Shown here one piece after another: positions 17,639 through 26,166 of a stretch of DNA of 64,000 nucleotides (positions within the stretch are counted from its first letter, which is position 1; each line of letters opens with the position of its first letter). The stretch is from Fictibacillus nanhaiensis (GTDB lineage Bacteria; Bacillota; Bacilli; Bacillales; Fictibacillaceae): contig NZ_JAMBOD010000003.1 in NCBI RefSeq assembly GCF_023715445.1, positions 124,001 through 188,000 of the forward strand, in the 5' to 3' direction. A program made the translations under genes and the position numbers. The notes under the pieces were generated by a model that did not search any database, had not been told where the DNA came from, and was given only the letters and a program-made list of their open reading frames with translations.

Positions 17639-18718
17639 TTACACTTTTTTCTTGATTCGATAAACAAAGGCTAAGATTTCTGCAACGGCTTTAAAAAGAT
17701 CCTCAGGTATCACTTGTCCGATGTCGACCCTTGCATAAAGTGTCCTTGCTAAAAGTTTGTTTTCAACAGTAACGACCTCATGTTCTTTTCCAATCTCTTT
17801 GATCTTTTGAGCAATCAAGTCTACACCTTTTGCGACAACGACAGGAGCTTCCATACCAGAATCATCATATTTTAGGCAAATCGCGTAATGAGTAGGGTTG
17901 GTGATGATCACATCGGCCTTAGGCACTTCTTGCATCATGCGCCTCATTGCCATCTGCCTTTGTTTTTCCTTAATCTTTCCTTTGATTTTGGGGTCACCTT
18001 CGGACTTTTTATATTCATCTTTAATATCTTGTTTAGACATCCGGATGTTTTTTTCAAAGTCGTATTTTTGATACATATAATCGAGAAACGCAAGAAACAG
18101 TAAAACGATCGAAGCGGCAAAACCCATCTTTATGGCCAGTCCTCCAAATACCGGAAGTGATGATTCAATACTTACGAGAGACATCCTTAAGTAAACATCT
18201 CTTTCTATCCACAGGATAAAGAAGGTTACTCCTCCGATCAGCAAGATCTTTAATAAAGATTTCGTTAACTCTACTAAAGCACGCACAGAGTAGATTCTTT
18301 TAAAACCGGAAAGCGGGTTGATCCTTTCAAGCTTCATCTGGATCGCTTCCGTTGACAGCAAAAATCCAACCTGCAGATAATTTCCCAATACACCAGCAAA
18401 CATGGCTGCAATCATAACAGGCGCCAAAATAACAGAAACTTCCATAGACAGCTCCCAAAACAGCTTTGGAATACTCGTTTCAGTCACATCGTACAAAAGC
18501 TTTTTGTCCAAGCTGTGTGTAAAAAGGTGGAGCAAGCGTTCGCCCATCCAACTTCCCATAAATGCCAGAAACAGAACGGATACAAACAATACGAGGGCCG
18601 CATTAATGTCGGCACTTTTTGCTACCTGTCCTTTTTTCCGGCTTTCCTGCCTCTTTTTCGGGGTAGCTTTTTCTGTTTTTTCTTGTGAAAAGTATTGCAA
18701 GTGAATCTGATATTTCAT
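17639..18718 (-). CDS. flhB: Flagellar export substrate-switch protein FlhB
   Basis: FlhB controls the change from hook to filament substrates. An N-terminal basic segment with EKATPKKRQESRKKGQVAKS precedes four membrane helices. The autocleavage site NPTH lies at about residues 274-277, followed by the FlhBc domain ending in FKAVAEILAFVYRIKKKV. The ATG at 18718 is preferred; a TTG one codon upstream is nearer to the GGGGG site and cannot be excluded. A stand-alone relative of FlhBc is encoded at 45410-45685. Confidence 0.97.
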   Translation of the reverse strand: MKYQIHLQYFSQEKTEKATPKKRQESRKKGQVAKSADINAALVLFVSVLFLAFMGSWMGERLLHLFTHSLDKKLLYDVTETSIPKLFWELSMEVSVILAPVMIAAMFAGVLGNYLQVGFLLSTEAIQMKLERINPLSGFKRIYSVRALVELTKSLLKILLIGGVTFFILWIERDVYLRMSLVSIESSLPVFGGLAIKMGFAASIVLLFLAFLDYMYQKYDFEKNIRMSKQDIKDEYKKSEGDPKIKGKIKEKQRQMAMRRMMQEVPKADVIITNPTHYAICLKYDDSGMEAPVVVAKGVDLIAQKIKEIGKEHEVVTVENKLLARTLYARVDIGQVIPEDLFKAVAEILAFVYRIKKKV

Positions 18719-18722
18719 CAAG

Positions 18723-19496
18723 CTAAGCAGCCCCCAATAATTTCATCAAATTGACCATTGCATCACGCATTTGTTCAATAAGCATTTGTATTGATATAAA
18801 AAAGGCAGGCATAACAACTAAGAATAAGACGAGTGCTATCAAAATTTTTACCGGAAGACCAATCACAAAGATATTCATCTGCGGAACTGTTCTGGCTACA
18901 ATCCCCAGTGCCAAATCTGCTAGAAATAACGTTCCGACGATCGGAATCGCCATCTGTAAAGCAACAAGGAACATGCCGGAAAATACGCTCAGAATGAACT
19001 TAGTCATGCTTCCATTTCCAAAATTAGCAATGGCAGCGTCGAGCGGCAGAAACTTATAACTGTAAAAGATTCCGTCTAAGAGCATGTGATGCCCATCAAC
19101 TGCCAGTAAAAACAGAATGGCAAATGTGTAAAGGTATCTCCCCATCAGTGGTGTCTGAATACCCGTCTGCGGATCAAATACGTTAGCAATTGCAAAACCC
19201 ATCTGTAAATCTATGAATCCCCCTGCTACCTGAATGGCATAAAACACGATTGCTGCAATAAATCCGATAGACAGACCAATCATCGCTTCCTTTATGACCA
19301 GCAGTAGAAAAGAGCCGTTTATTGGTACAGGATCCGGGTTTATGGCATACAGCATAATCCATGATAAAAAGAGAGAAAGACCAATCTTATGCATTACCGG
19401 TAAATTTTTATTAGAAAACACAGGAATTGTTAGGAAAAATGCCGATACTCTAGTTAGTATGAGTAAGAACGCCGGGAAAGAAAGTAGATCTATCAT
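18723..19496 (-). CDS. fliR: Flagellar export gate protein FliR
   Basis: FliR is one of the three proteins of the FliPQR export gate complex. The 257-residue product is almost entirely hydrophobic helices with the conserved start FPAFLLILTRVSAFFLTIPVF, the GFAIANVFDP-TGIQ-P segment and a C-terminal Met-rich helix. It starts one base after the fliQ stop codon and ends 4 bases before flhB. Confidence 0.97.
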   Translation of the reverse strand: MIDLLSFPAFLLILTRVSAFFLTIPVFSNKNLPVMHKIGLSLFLSWIMLYAINPDPVPINGSFLLLVIKEAMIGLSIGFIAAIVFYAIQVAGGFIDLQMGFAIANVFDPQTGIQTPLMGRYLYTFAILFLLAVDGHHMLLDGIFYSYKFLPLDAAIANFGNGSMTKFILSVFSGMFLVALQMAIPIVGTLFLADLALGIVARTVPQMNIFVIGLPVKILIALVLFLVVMPAFFISIQMLIEQMRDAMVNLMKLLGAA

Positions 19497-19497
19497 G

Positions 19498-19770
19498 TTA
19501 TAAACCTATGTAATTGTGCAGATTTTGAAAAATATTAGCTGTAAATGCAAGAATCTGTGATAACATCCACGGTCCAAAAAATACAAGCCCCACTAAAACT
19601 GCTACGATCTTAGGAATAAATGCAAGCGTTTGTTCCTGTATTTGGGTCGTTGCCTGAAATATACTGACTACCAGACCGACAACCAATGCTAATGCAAGCA
19701 AAGGACCGCATAAGAGAAGTGTTATGTATACTCCCTTTTCTGCTAGTGATACAACAAATTGAGAATCCAT
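19498..19770 (-). CDS. fliQ: Flagellar export gate protein FliQ
   Basis: FliQ is a 90-residue, two-helix membrane protein of the export gate. The family pattern is clear: an N-terminal helix with LLCGPLLALALVVGLVVSIFQA, the TQIQEQTLAFIPKI loop, and a second helix with FFGPWML. It sits 17 bases after fliP and one base before fliR. Confidence 0.97.
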   Translation of the reverse strand: MDSQFVVSLAEKGVYITLLLCGPLLALALVVGLVVSIFQATTQIQEQTLAFIPKIVAVLVGLVFFGPWMLSQILAFTANIFQNLHNYIGL

Positions 19771-19787
19771 GTTTCCACCTGCCCGTT

Positions 19788-20468
19788 TTAATAGCTTAAT
19801 AATAATGACTTAACGATTAAGTACCAGCCATCAACAAGAACGAATAATAATATTTTGAATGGCAGTGAAATCATAACGGGCGGCAGCATCATCATCCCCA
19901 TCGCCATCAGTACAGAAGCTACAACCATATCAATGATCAGAAACGGTACGAATATCATAAAACCCATCTGAAAGGCCGTTTTGAGCTCACTGATCGCAAA
20001 CGCTGGAACAAGCGTTGTCAACGGGATATCTTGAATGCTCTCTGGTTTCTTCGCACCGGAATATTCCAGAAAGAGCATTAAATCCTTTTGCCTTGTATGT
20101 TTTGCCATAAACTCTTTGATCGGAAGACTTCCTTTATCAAAGGCTTCCTTCTGTGAAATTTCACCTTTTACAAGAGGCTGTATCGCTTCTTTATTTACAT
20201 CATGCATAACAGGTGCCATGATAAAAAAAGTAAGAAATAGTGCAATGCCTATCAATACTTGATTCGGCGGCATCTGCTGTGTCGCAAGGGATGTTCTTAC
20301 AAAAGAAAGAACAATGATGATCCTGGTAAAACAAGTCATTAGTATTAGAATACTTGGTGCCAGTGAAAGAACGGTTAAAAGCAGCAATAACTGTATAGTG
20401 GTTTCCATATTTGCCGGGTCGCTGTTATTGATGAAGTCCAAATCAAGACCTGGAATAAATTCATTCAT
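19788..20468 (-). CDS. fliP: Flagellar export gate protein FliP
   Basis: FliP forms the pentameric core of the export gate. Conserved elements are TCFTRIIIVLSFVRTSLATQ, PPNQVLIGIALFLT and the C-terminal GMMMLPP block with four membrane helices. I chose the ATG at 20468 (226 residues): it overlaps the fliO stop as ATGAATGA and has GAGGAAGG 8 bases upstream. A start at 20486 is less well supported. Confidence 0.97.
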   Translation of the reverse strand: MNEFIPGLDLDFINNSDPANMETTIQLLLLLTVLSLAPSILILMTCFTRIIIVLSFVRTSLATQQMPPNQVLIGIALFLTFFIMAPVMHDVNKEAIQPLVKGEISQKEAFDKGSLPIKEFMAKHTRQKDLMLFLEYSGAKKPESIQDIPLTTLVPAFAISELKTAFQMGFMIFVPFLIIDMVVASVLMAMGMMMLPPVMISLPFKILLFVLVDGWYLIVKSLLLSY

Positions 20469-21120
20469 GATGTTTACCTTCCTCAAAAGCCTTCTCGATT
20501 TCTTTCCGCTGTTCTTTTCTGTCGTTTAAAACAGAGGTCAGCATATTCTTAAAGCTAGCTGTTTGTTCTTTTGAGACTTCTTCAGTTATTGACGCTGTTT
20601 GTGAAGATTCCTGACGATTTAGCCATCTCGTCTTCAACTGATTCGCAACCGTACTTACTTGCTGAGATGGGCGCTGCTCAAGCATTGTTTTAATTTCATC
20701 TTCATCATTTATTTCTTTTAAAAGCGTAACTGTGTCTCCAACACCAACTACTAAGACCGAGTTTCCGGTTTTAATCAGCTGAATAGACCGGTTTTGTCCG
20801 ACTCCTAATCCTCCTAGGGATTGAAGGTTTTTCCCATCCTGAAAACTAACCGATTTTTTCTGAATAAAACGTAATACGAAAAATAAAATAGCAAGTACGA
20901 TTCCAAACATAAAGATCAGTTTCACCAGCATAAAAAAAGTGCTGCCGTTATCAGAAGTCTCATTTCCTTCAGAAATGCTGGTTTGATCGTTGTTATCACT
21001 CTTCGAATCATTCACCGAATCCCAAACACTTTTCCCTTGACTGCCGCCTTCCGCTTGTACACTGGCTGGTACAAACGAAAGGCAAACTGCTGCAAATAAA
21101 CATATAATCCATTTAGACAT
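20461..21120 (-). CDS. fliO: Flagellar biosynthesis protein FliO (FliZ of Bacillus)
   Basis: FliO assists assembly of the FliPQR gate. The 219-residue protein has an N-terminal signal peptide (about residues 1-23, cleavage after VQA), a Ser/Asn/Asp-rich extracellular stretch, one membrane helix near residues 65-85, and a cytoplasmic domain with LGVGQNRSIQLIKTGNSVLVVGVGD, the FliO signature. It follows cheY and overlaps fliP. In older Bacillus literature it is called fliZ. Confidence 0.92.
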   Translation of the reverse strand: MSKWIICLFAAVCLSFVPASVQAEGGSQGKSVWDSVNDSKSDNNDQTSISEGNETSDNGSTFFMLVKLIFMFGIVLAILFFVLRFIQKKSVSFQDGKNLQSLGGLGVGQNRSIQLIKTGNSVLVVGVGDTVTLLKEINDEDEIKTMLEQRPSQQVSTVANQLKTRWLNRQESSQTASITEEVSKEQTASFKNMLTSVLNDRKEQRKEIEKAFEEGKHHE

Positions 21121-21134
21121 CGAGATTTCCTTAA

Positions 21135-21497
21135 TTATCCCAGGGTTTTCTTAATCGCTTCAATTACACGGTCAGCTGCAAAAGGCTTAACGATAAAGTC
21201 TTTCGCGCCAGCTTGAATAGCGTCAATTACCATAGCCTGCTGGCCCATTGCGGAACACATGATAATCTTTGCATCAGGGTGTGATTTTTTAATTTCTTTT
21301 AACGCAGTGATTCCGTCCATTTCAGGCATTGTAATATCCATCGTTACAAGATCAGGCTTAAGATCTTCAAATTTTTCAATGGCTTGTGCTCCATCTGCAG
21401 CTTCACCTACTACATCAAAACCATTTTTCACTAGAATATCCTTAATCATCATTCTCATGAATGCTGCATCATCAACAACTAAAATACGCTCTCCCAT
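21135..21497 (-). CDS. cheY: Chemotaxis response regulator CheY
   Basis: CheY-P binds the switch proteins FliM and FliY and changes the rotation mode. The 120-residue single receiver domain has DD at 9-10, the phospho-acceptor Asp54 in VTMDITMPEMDG, the Thr/Ser site in IIMCSAMGQ and the Lys in DFIVKPFAADRV. It lies among the motor genes between fliY and fliO rather than next to cheA, as is usual in Bacillus. Confidence 0.97.
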   Translation of the reverse strand: MGERILVVDDAAFMRMMIKDILVKNGFDVVGEAADGAQAIEKFEDLKPDLVTMDITMPEMDGITALKEIKKSHPDAKIIMCSAMGQQAMVIDAIQAGAKDFIVKPFAADRVIEAIKKTLG

Positions 21498-21515
21498 TTC
21501 AATAACCTCCGCTAT

Positions 21516-22655
21516 TTATTTCAATTTTTCTAAACGATCTCGCTGACTTAAGATCTCGGTTACACGCACACCGAAATTCTCATCGATAACAACTACCTCA
21601 CCTTTTGCTATCATCTTGTGATTAACGAAAATATCTACTGGTTCACCCGCTAATTTGTCAAGTTCCACAATAGACCCCGCTGACATTTCCAAAATATCTT
21701 TAATCGTTTTCTTCGTTCTTCCTAATTCCACCGTTACTTGCAGCGGAATATCTAAAAGCATATCGAGATTCTTTGACTCAGTCTGACTTGAACCAAAATC
21801 ACTAAAATCTGAAAAACTGGCAGGTTTTACAGAAACATCTCTCATCTGCGGCTGATAAGTTGGTGAAGGTTCTGCTCTTGTCTCTCTATGAACATACGAA
21901 TCTTCATGATCCCTTAATGAAGGCTGTGGAACTGGTTTTTCATCCTGAGGCTTATATTCAGCAACAGGCTCCTGTTCTGTAACTGGATCAGGATTCATTA
22001 ACTTTTGAACGAGGCTCTTTGAGAATTCTGCATCGATCAATTGCATAATATTTGAATCTATTAAATCTCCAACTTTGAGACGGAATGAAACTTTTACTAG
22101 TATTTCTTCATCCGGTATAAGGCTTGAGTCCGATTCAACGTCAAGAAAATCAATCTTTGGCGGAGAAATATCTACCTTTTTATTAAAGATGGTAGACATC
22201 GATGTTGAGGCAGAACCCATCATTTGATTCATCGCTTCGCCTACAGCGCTTAACTGCAGTTCCCCGAATTCTGGAGAAGGATTTGTACCTTCGCCGCCAA
22301 GCATAAGATCCGCAATGATCTGCGCGTCAGATTTTTTAATTACTAGAAGGTTTGCTCCTTCTATGCCTTCTGTATATGTAACTTGAACGGCAACATGAGG
22401 AATCGGAAATTCGTCTTTTAGTTCTGTTCGTTTCACAACGCTGACGGTAGGTGTTGTAATCTCCACCTTCTGGTTTAAAAGCGTTGATAGAGCAGTTGCA
22501 GCGCTTCCAAATGAAATATTTCCGATTTCACCTAAAGCATCTTGTTCCATAGTAGATAAGTAGTCTTCGGTTTGTGTCGTTCCGGACGAGGAAGGACTTC
22601 CACCATTCAGCAAAGCATCAATTTCATCTTGTGAAAGCATATCTCCACTTACCAT
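21516..22655 (-). CDS. fliY: Flagellar switch and CheY-P phosphatase FliY (FliN fusion)
   Basis: FliY combines three parts: an N-terminal CheY-binding peptide (MLSQDEIDALLNGG), a CheC-like phosphatase domain with two active helices (ALGEIGNISFGSAATALS and LSAVGEAMNQMMGSAS), and, after a Pro/Glu-rich linker (about 225-290), a C-terminal FliN/SpoA domain (DIPLQVTVELGRTKKTIKDIL). The 379 residues match B. subtilis FliY. It overlaps the fliM stop by 7 bases, with AAGGAGG 10 bases before the ATG. Confidence 0.97.
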   Translation of the reverse strand: MVSGDMLSQDEIDALLNGGSPSSSGTTQTEDYLSTMEQDALGEIGNISFGSAATALSTLLNQKVEITTPTVSVVKRTELKDEFPIPHVAVQVTYTEGIEGANLLVIKKSDAQIIADLMLGGEGTNPSPEFGELQLSAVGEAMNQMMGSASTSMSTIFNKKVDISPPKIDFLDVESDSSLIPDEEILVKVSFRLKVGDLIDSNIMQLIDAEFSKSLVQKLMNPDPVTEQEPVAEYKPQDEKPVPQPSLRDHEDSYVHRETRAEPSPTYQPQMRDVSVKPASFSDFSDFGSSQTESKNLDMLLDIPLQVTVELGRTKKTIKDILEMSAGSIVELDKLAGEPVDIFVNHKMIAKGEVVVIDENFGVRVTEILSQRDRLEKLK

Positions 22656-23641
22656 TGATCCTCATCCTCCTTAATGGTTTCTAATATTTGTACAGCTAAT
22701 TTCTTCTTTACCTTTCCAGGCTGCCCATAAAATTTTGGACTGTTCTCAACTTTAATGACAAGAGGCTGACCGATTCTCTGGTCCAGCTCAATGCAGTCTC
22801 CCAGTGAAAGATGAAGAAATTCTTCGATCGACATTTCTGAAGAACCCAGTTCAACTTTAAAAGGAAGAAATGCGTTTTTCAGTTTTTGTTCAATAAATTC
22901 TGTTTCACCAGGATTACGTGTTTTCTTCTTGTTCTGCATCCAGTGGTGGACGGAGAGTTTAGGAATAATCGGCTCAATTACAACATGAGGCAGACAAATA
23001 TTGATCATCCCGCTCGTTTCCCCGATCATCGTGTTTAAAGAAATGACAACTACAGTTTCGTTAGGAGACACCATCTGCAAAAATTGCGGATTCACCTCGA
23101 GATCAACCATAAAAGGTTCCAGTTCGATCACACTTGTCCAGGCTTCCTTAAAACTATCAAGTGTATTTTCAAACAGCTGGCTCATGATTCTTGTTTCGAT
23201 TTCAGTCAAATTTTCAATCTTATTCATGCCTGAACCGCTGCCGCCCATTACCCTATCCAGCATCGCGTATGCAATGTTAGGATTCACTTCCATTAAAATT
23301 CTGCCTTCAAAAGGATGCGCTTCAAAAACATTTAACAGTGTCATTTTAGGAACAGACCTGATAAATTCCTCGTATGGCAGCTGGTCAACAGAAGCCACTC
23401 CGATTTGTACATACGTCCGTAACTGTGCCGAAAAATACGTTGTTAAAAGTCTTGCAAAGTTCTCGTGTAAACGAGTTAAGCTGCGAATCTGTTCCTTTGA
23501 AAAACGAAGTGCCCTCTTAAAGTCGTATACTTTTACTTTTTTCTCTGACTCTTCCTTTTTTAGCTCTTCTGCATCCATTTCTCCTGTGGAGAGTGCAGAA
23601 AGAAGAGCATCAATTTCGTTTTGGGACAAAACATCTACCAA
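22649..23641 (-). CDS. fliM: Flagellar motor switch protein FliM
   Basis: FliM forms the main wall of the C-ring and binds CheY-P through its N-terminal peptide VLSQNEIDALLSALS. The middle domain (about 45-230) contains the GGSG loop characteristic of FliM, and the C-terminal SpoA domain (VELGSSEMSIEEFLHLSLGD) follows. No ATG is available before the conserved N-terminus. The best start is TTG at 23641, with AGAGGTG about 7 bases upstream; the GTG at 23650 is part of that ribosome site. This gives 330 or 331 residues, the expected size. Confidence 0.95.
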   Translation of the reverse strand: MVDVLSQNEIDALLSALSTGEMDAEELKKEESEKKVKVYDFKRALRFSKEQIRSLTRLHENFARLLTTYFSAQLRTYVQIGVASVDQLPYEEFIRSVPKMTLLNVFEAHPFEGRILMEVNPNIAYAMLDRVMGGSGSGMNKIENLTEIETRIMSQLFENTLDSFKEAWTSVIELEPFMVDLEVNPQFLQMVSPNETVVVISLNTMIGETSGMINICLPHVVIEPIIPKLSVHHWMQNKKKTRNPGETEFIEQKLKNAFLPFKVELGSSEMSIEEFLHLSLGDCIELDQRIGQPLVIKVENSPKFYGQPGKVKKKLAVQILETIKEDEDQW

Positions 23642-23676
23642 GAGTCTCACCTCTTTTCATGCTTGTATTTATTAAA

Positions 23677-24105
23677 TTATTGAATAATCTTTTGTGTTGT
23701 GTAGACTCTGACAACTTTCCCATCTTGCATCACTTTATTAATCTCTGTCTTTAGAGTGTTTTCCAAAGAGATTAATCCTTTTTGCCCTGATAGTTCTTCT
23801 GTTTTCTTGTTTGAGATTTCATAGATGATCAGGTTGTTCACCTGAAACAGTCTCTTTTCCAGCTCATGTTTCGCATCCTTATTATCTGCCTGAATCTTAA
23901 ACTTGATTTTGACATAAGACTTGTCTGCTAGATTGGTAGTAATCTCATCCGTTTCAACCATCAGCTTATCTAACTCTTCAGCTGTTGGTTCTGAAGCTTC
24001 TGTTTTAGGTGAGAAATATTGAAAACCAAAGTAGCCAGCTGCACCTACAAGGCCAATAGCAATAATCATGGAGAGCATGATCGTAACAGCCTTATTTTTA
24101 CCCAT
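23677..24105 (-). CDS. fliL: Flagellar basal body-associated protein FliL
   Basis: FliL surrounds the stator units near the basal body and affects motor function and swarming. The 142-residue product has an N-terminal membrane helix (about 8-28) and a periplasm-side stomatin-like domain ending with LKTEINKVMQDGKVVRVYTTQKIIQ. The ATG immediately follows the TAG stop of the preceding swrD-like gene. Confidence 0.93.
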   Translation of the reverse strand: MGKNKAVTIMLSMIIAIGLVGAAGYFGFQYFSPKTEASEPTAEELDKLMVETDEITTNLADKSYVKIKFKIQADNKDAKHELEKRLFQVNNLIIYEISNKKTEELSGQKGLISLENTLKTEINKVMQDGKVVRVYTTQKIIQ

Positions 24106-24321
24106 CTACTGACCCTCCTTTTTATTACCGTTAAACGGCAGCAAAGTGATGCCTTTGTAAAATGAAGCAACCTTTTGGGCAACAACTTCTTCGCTTTCCT
24201 TCACAACAAATTTCTTGCCTGTTGTTAAGGTAATCGTTGTATCAGGAAACGATTGTACCTGCTCAATGTAGATTGCATTTAAAGTAAACGTATTACCATT
24301 TAATTGGGTTAAAGAAATCAT
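24106..24321 (-). CDS. swrD: FlbD-family protein SwrD
   Basis: The 71-residue product has the FlbD-family pattern [41 protein letters not shown]. In B. subtilis the corresponding gene (ylzI, swrD) is needed for full motor torque and swarming. It lies between the hook gene and fliL, the position of swrD in Bacillus. The last codon is directly followed by the fliL ATG. Confidence 0.9.
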   Translation of the reverse strand: [71 protein letters not shown]

Positions 24322-24368
24322 GTGAATTCGGGGTTAAGCAACTAGTTGCTTAACCCCTTCTCCCTTCA

Positions 24369-25232
24369 TTAGCGTTTTAAGTTCACCAGTTCTTGAAGGA
24401 TCTCATCAGAAGTTGTAATAATTCTTGTATTCGCTTGGAAACCACGCTGTGCCACGATCATTTCAGTGAACTCTTCGGATAAATCGACGTTAGACATTTC
24501 TAGGGTTCCAGCTTCAAGAGTTCCAGCACCGGCCGAATTCGGAGGTACAACAACAGTTGCGTTATAAGTGTTTGGACCCGTTTTAATACTTGCACCGGAA
24601 TTTGTAGTTTCACGATACAAATTCCCTCCAACTTTTTCCAAACCTCCCGTATTTGCGAACTTAGCTAATAGTATTTGTCCTGCAACTTTCGGGGTACTAC
24701 TTGTAGAATCTATATAAGTAACCATTCCATCATTTCCAATGCTAAAGCTCTTAGCAGTAGTTGGAATATTAATATTAGTTACTGAACTAGTATTTACTCC
24801 ATCTTTGTTTGCGTTTGGTTCAAGTCCTTTAACAAATAAGCCATCAGCGTTAACTAAATTCCCGCTTTTGTCTAAATAGAAATTACCTGCACGCGAAACA
24901 AAATCGTTAGTTCCATCACTTAATACAAAAAATCCATCCCCTGATATTCCCAAATCTAGAGGTCTACCTGTGGTTTGTAAACTTCCTTGTGTATGGATAG
25001 TATCAATGGTAGAAAGTTGTGACCCTAATCCCACCTGTTTAGCGTTAACCCCTCCACGACCTGCCGTTGGAGCACTTGCCCCAGCAATCTGTTGACTCAC
25101 TAGATCTTTGAACGTTGTACGGCCTTTTTTGAAGCCATATGTATTTACGTTTGCAATGTTGTTGCCGATTACATCAAGCTTTACCTGAAAATTTTTCATA
25201 CCGCTTATTCCTGAGTACATAGAACGTAACAT
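24369..25232 (-). CDS. flgE: Flagellar hook protein FlgE (FlgG-like)
   Basis: The 287-residue protein has the N-terminal rod/hook motif MLRSMYSGISGMKNFQVKLDVIGNNIANVNTYGFK, a central beta-rich region (GDGFFVLSDG) and the C-terminal motif NVDLSEEFTEMIVAQRGFQANTRIITTSDEILQELVNLKR. It forms the flexible hook between rod and filament. In Bacillus the hook gene at this place was first called flgG and later flgE; the protein is only slightly longer than the B. subtilis hook protein. It lies 83 bases after a TIGR02530-type gene. Confidence 0.93.
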   Translation of the reverse strand: MLRSMYSGISGMKNFQVKLDVIGNNIANVNTYGFKKGRTTFKDLVSQQIAGASAPTAGRGGVNAKQVGLGSQLSTIDTIHTQGSLQTTGRPLDLGISGDGFFVLSDGTNDFVSRAGNFYLDKSGNLVNADGLFVKGLEPNANKDGVNTSSVTNINIPTTAKSFSIGNDGMVTYIDSTSSTPKVAGQILLAKFANTGGLEKVGGNLYRETTNSGASIKTGPNTYNATVVVPPNSAGAGTLEAGTLEMSNVDLSEEFTEMIVAQRGFQANTRIITTSDEILQELVNLKR

Positions 25233-25315
25233 TTGTATTTACTCCCTTACTTCGTTTAATAACTGCTTCAATCAATCTGCAGTTTTTGTGAGCCTCCTGT
25301 AAAGGTCCAGCTCGT

Positions 25316-25693
25316 TTAATCGTCTATAACAATGGCACCATTAATATTTGTGAAGATCTGAGATGCTGATTCGTTTCTTCCTAAAGCTGTGATCACGGTC
25401 TGATTCGGCGCATTTACAACAAGGGTTACATCTCTCAAGATAACGAGAGAATCTTTCACGCCTTTTCTTCCAGCTTCTTTTACCTTTTCGCCAATCTTGT
25501 TCCAACTAGCGTTAGTTATTTCAATATTTCTGTCTTCAAGCCGCTTTTTTGCGTGCTTGCTGATTATGAGTGATGGTTCTAACTCCTTATCAAATAGTGA
25601 CTTGAACGTATTCTGATTAACTTGCTGATGCTGAGTTCGTCTTGGGTAAAGGGTTGGCTGGTACAATTGATGAGCGTTTATCCGTTCGCTCAT
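25316..25693 (-). CDS. Flagellar operon protein of TIGR02530 type
   Basis: The 125-residue hydrophilic protein carries SKHAKKRLEDRNIEI, then VKEAGRKGVKDSLVILRDVTLVVNAPNQTVITA, which I recognise as the family listed as flagellar operon protein TIGR02530. The function is not known. A GAGGAG site precedes the ATG. It sits between flgD (hook cap) and flgE (hook), which suggests a role in hook assembly. It has no signal peptide or membrane helix. I do not recall an equivalent in the B. subtilis operon. Confidence 0.8.
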   Translation of the reverse strand: MSERINAHQLYQPTLYPRRTQHQQVNQNTFKSLFDKELEPSLIISKHAKKRLEDRNIEITNASWNKIGEKVKEAGRKGVKDSLVILRDVTLVVNAPNQTVITALGRNESASQIFTNINGAIVIDD

Positions 25694-25707
25694 AGCATCA
25701 ACTCCTC

Positions 25708-26160
25708 TTATTTCGCTGGGTCTGTAATCTTAATAACTTGGAAACTCGTTATCTTTGTTCCGTCGCTCATTTCCAGCATGACTGAGCCTCTTTCAAACAA
25801 TACTGCTTTTACAGTACCTTCTTTTTCTTCTACTACCTTTTCGCCTTCTGCATTAACGGTTTCCGATTCATATGTAACTTGCTTTCCAATCATCTGGCTC
25901 TGCTGAAGAAGTGATGCTTCTGTCTGGAATGTCAAGAACTGCTGCATCGTCTGGTTCATATTAGTCATCTGTTCAAGGGATGAAAAACTGGCCATCTGTG
26001 CGATGAATTCGCGGTCTTGCATCGGGCTTGTCGGATCTTGGTTTTGCAGCTGGGTAATAAGGATTTTTAAAAAATCATCTTTACCTAAAATGTTTGATCC
26101 TGTTTGTTTTGTTTTAGCCTGGTAATTCGAGAGCATAAGATCTTCTGATATTTTCGTCAC
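25708..26160 (-). CDS. flgD: Flagellar hook capping protein FlgD
   Basis: FlgD is the scaffold at the hook tip needed for polymerisation of hook subunits. The N-terminal pattern [41 protein letters not shown] is diagnostic. At 150 residues it is the short Bacillus type, lacking most of the Ig-like domain found in enterobacterial FlgD. It follows fliK after 6 bases. Confidence 0.96.
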   Translation of the reverse strand: MTKISEDLMLSNYQAKTKQTGSNILGKDDFLKILITQLQNQDPTSPMQDREFIAQMASFSSLEQMTNMNQTMQQFLTFQTEASLLQQSQMIGKQVTYESETVNAEGEKVVEEKEGTVKAVLFERGSVMLEMSDGTKITSFQVIKITDPAK

Positions 26161-26166
26161 TCTTCA

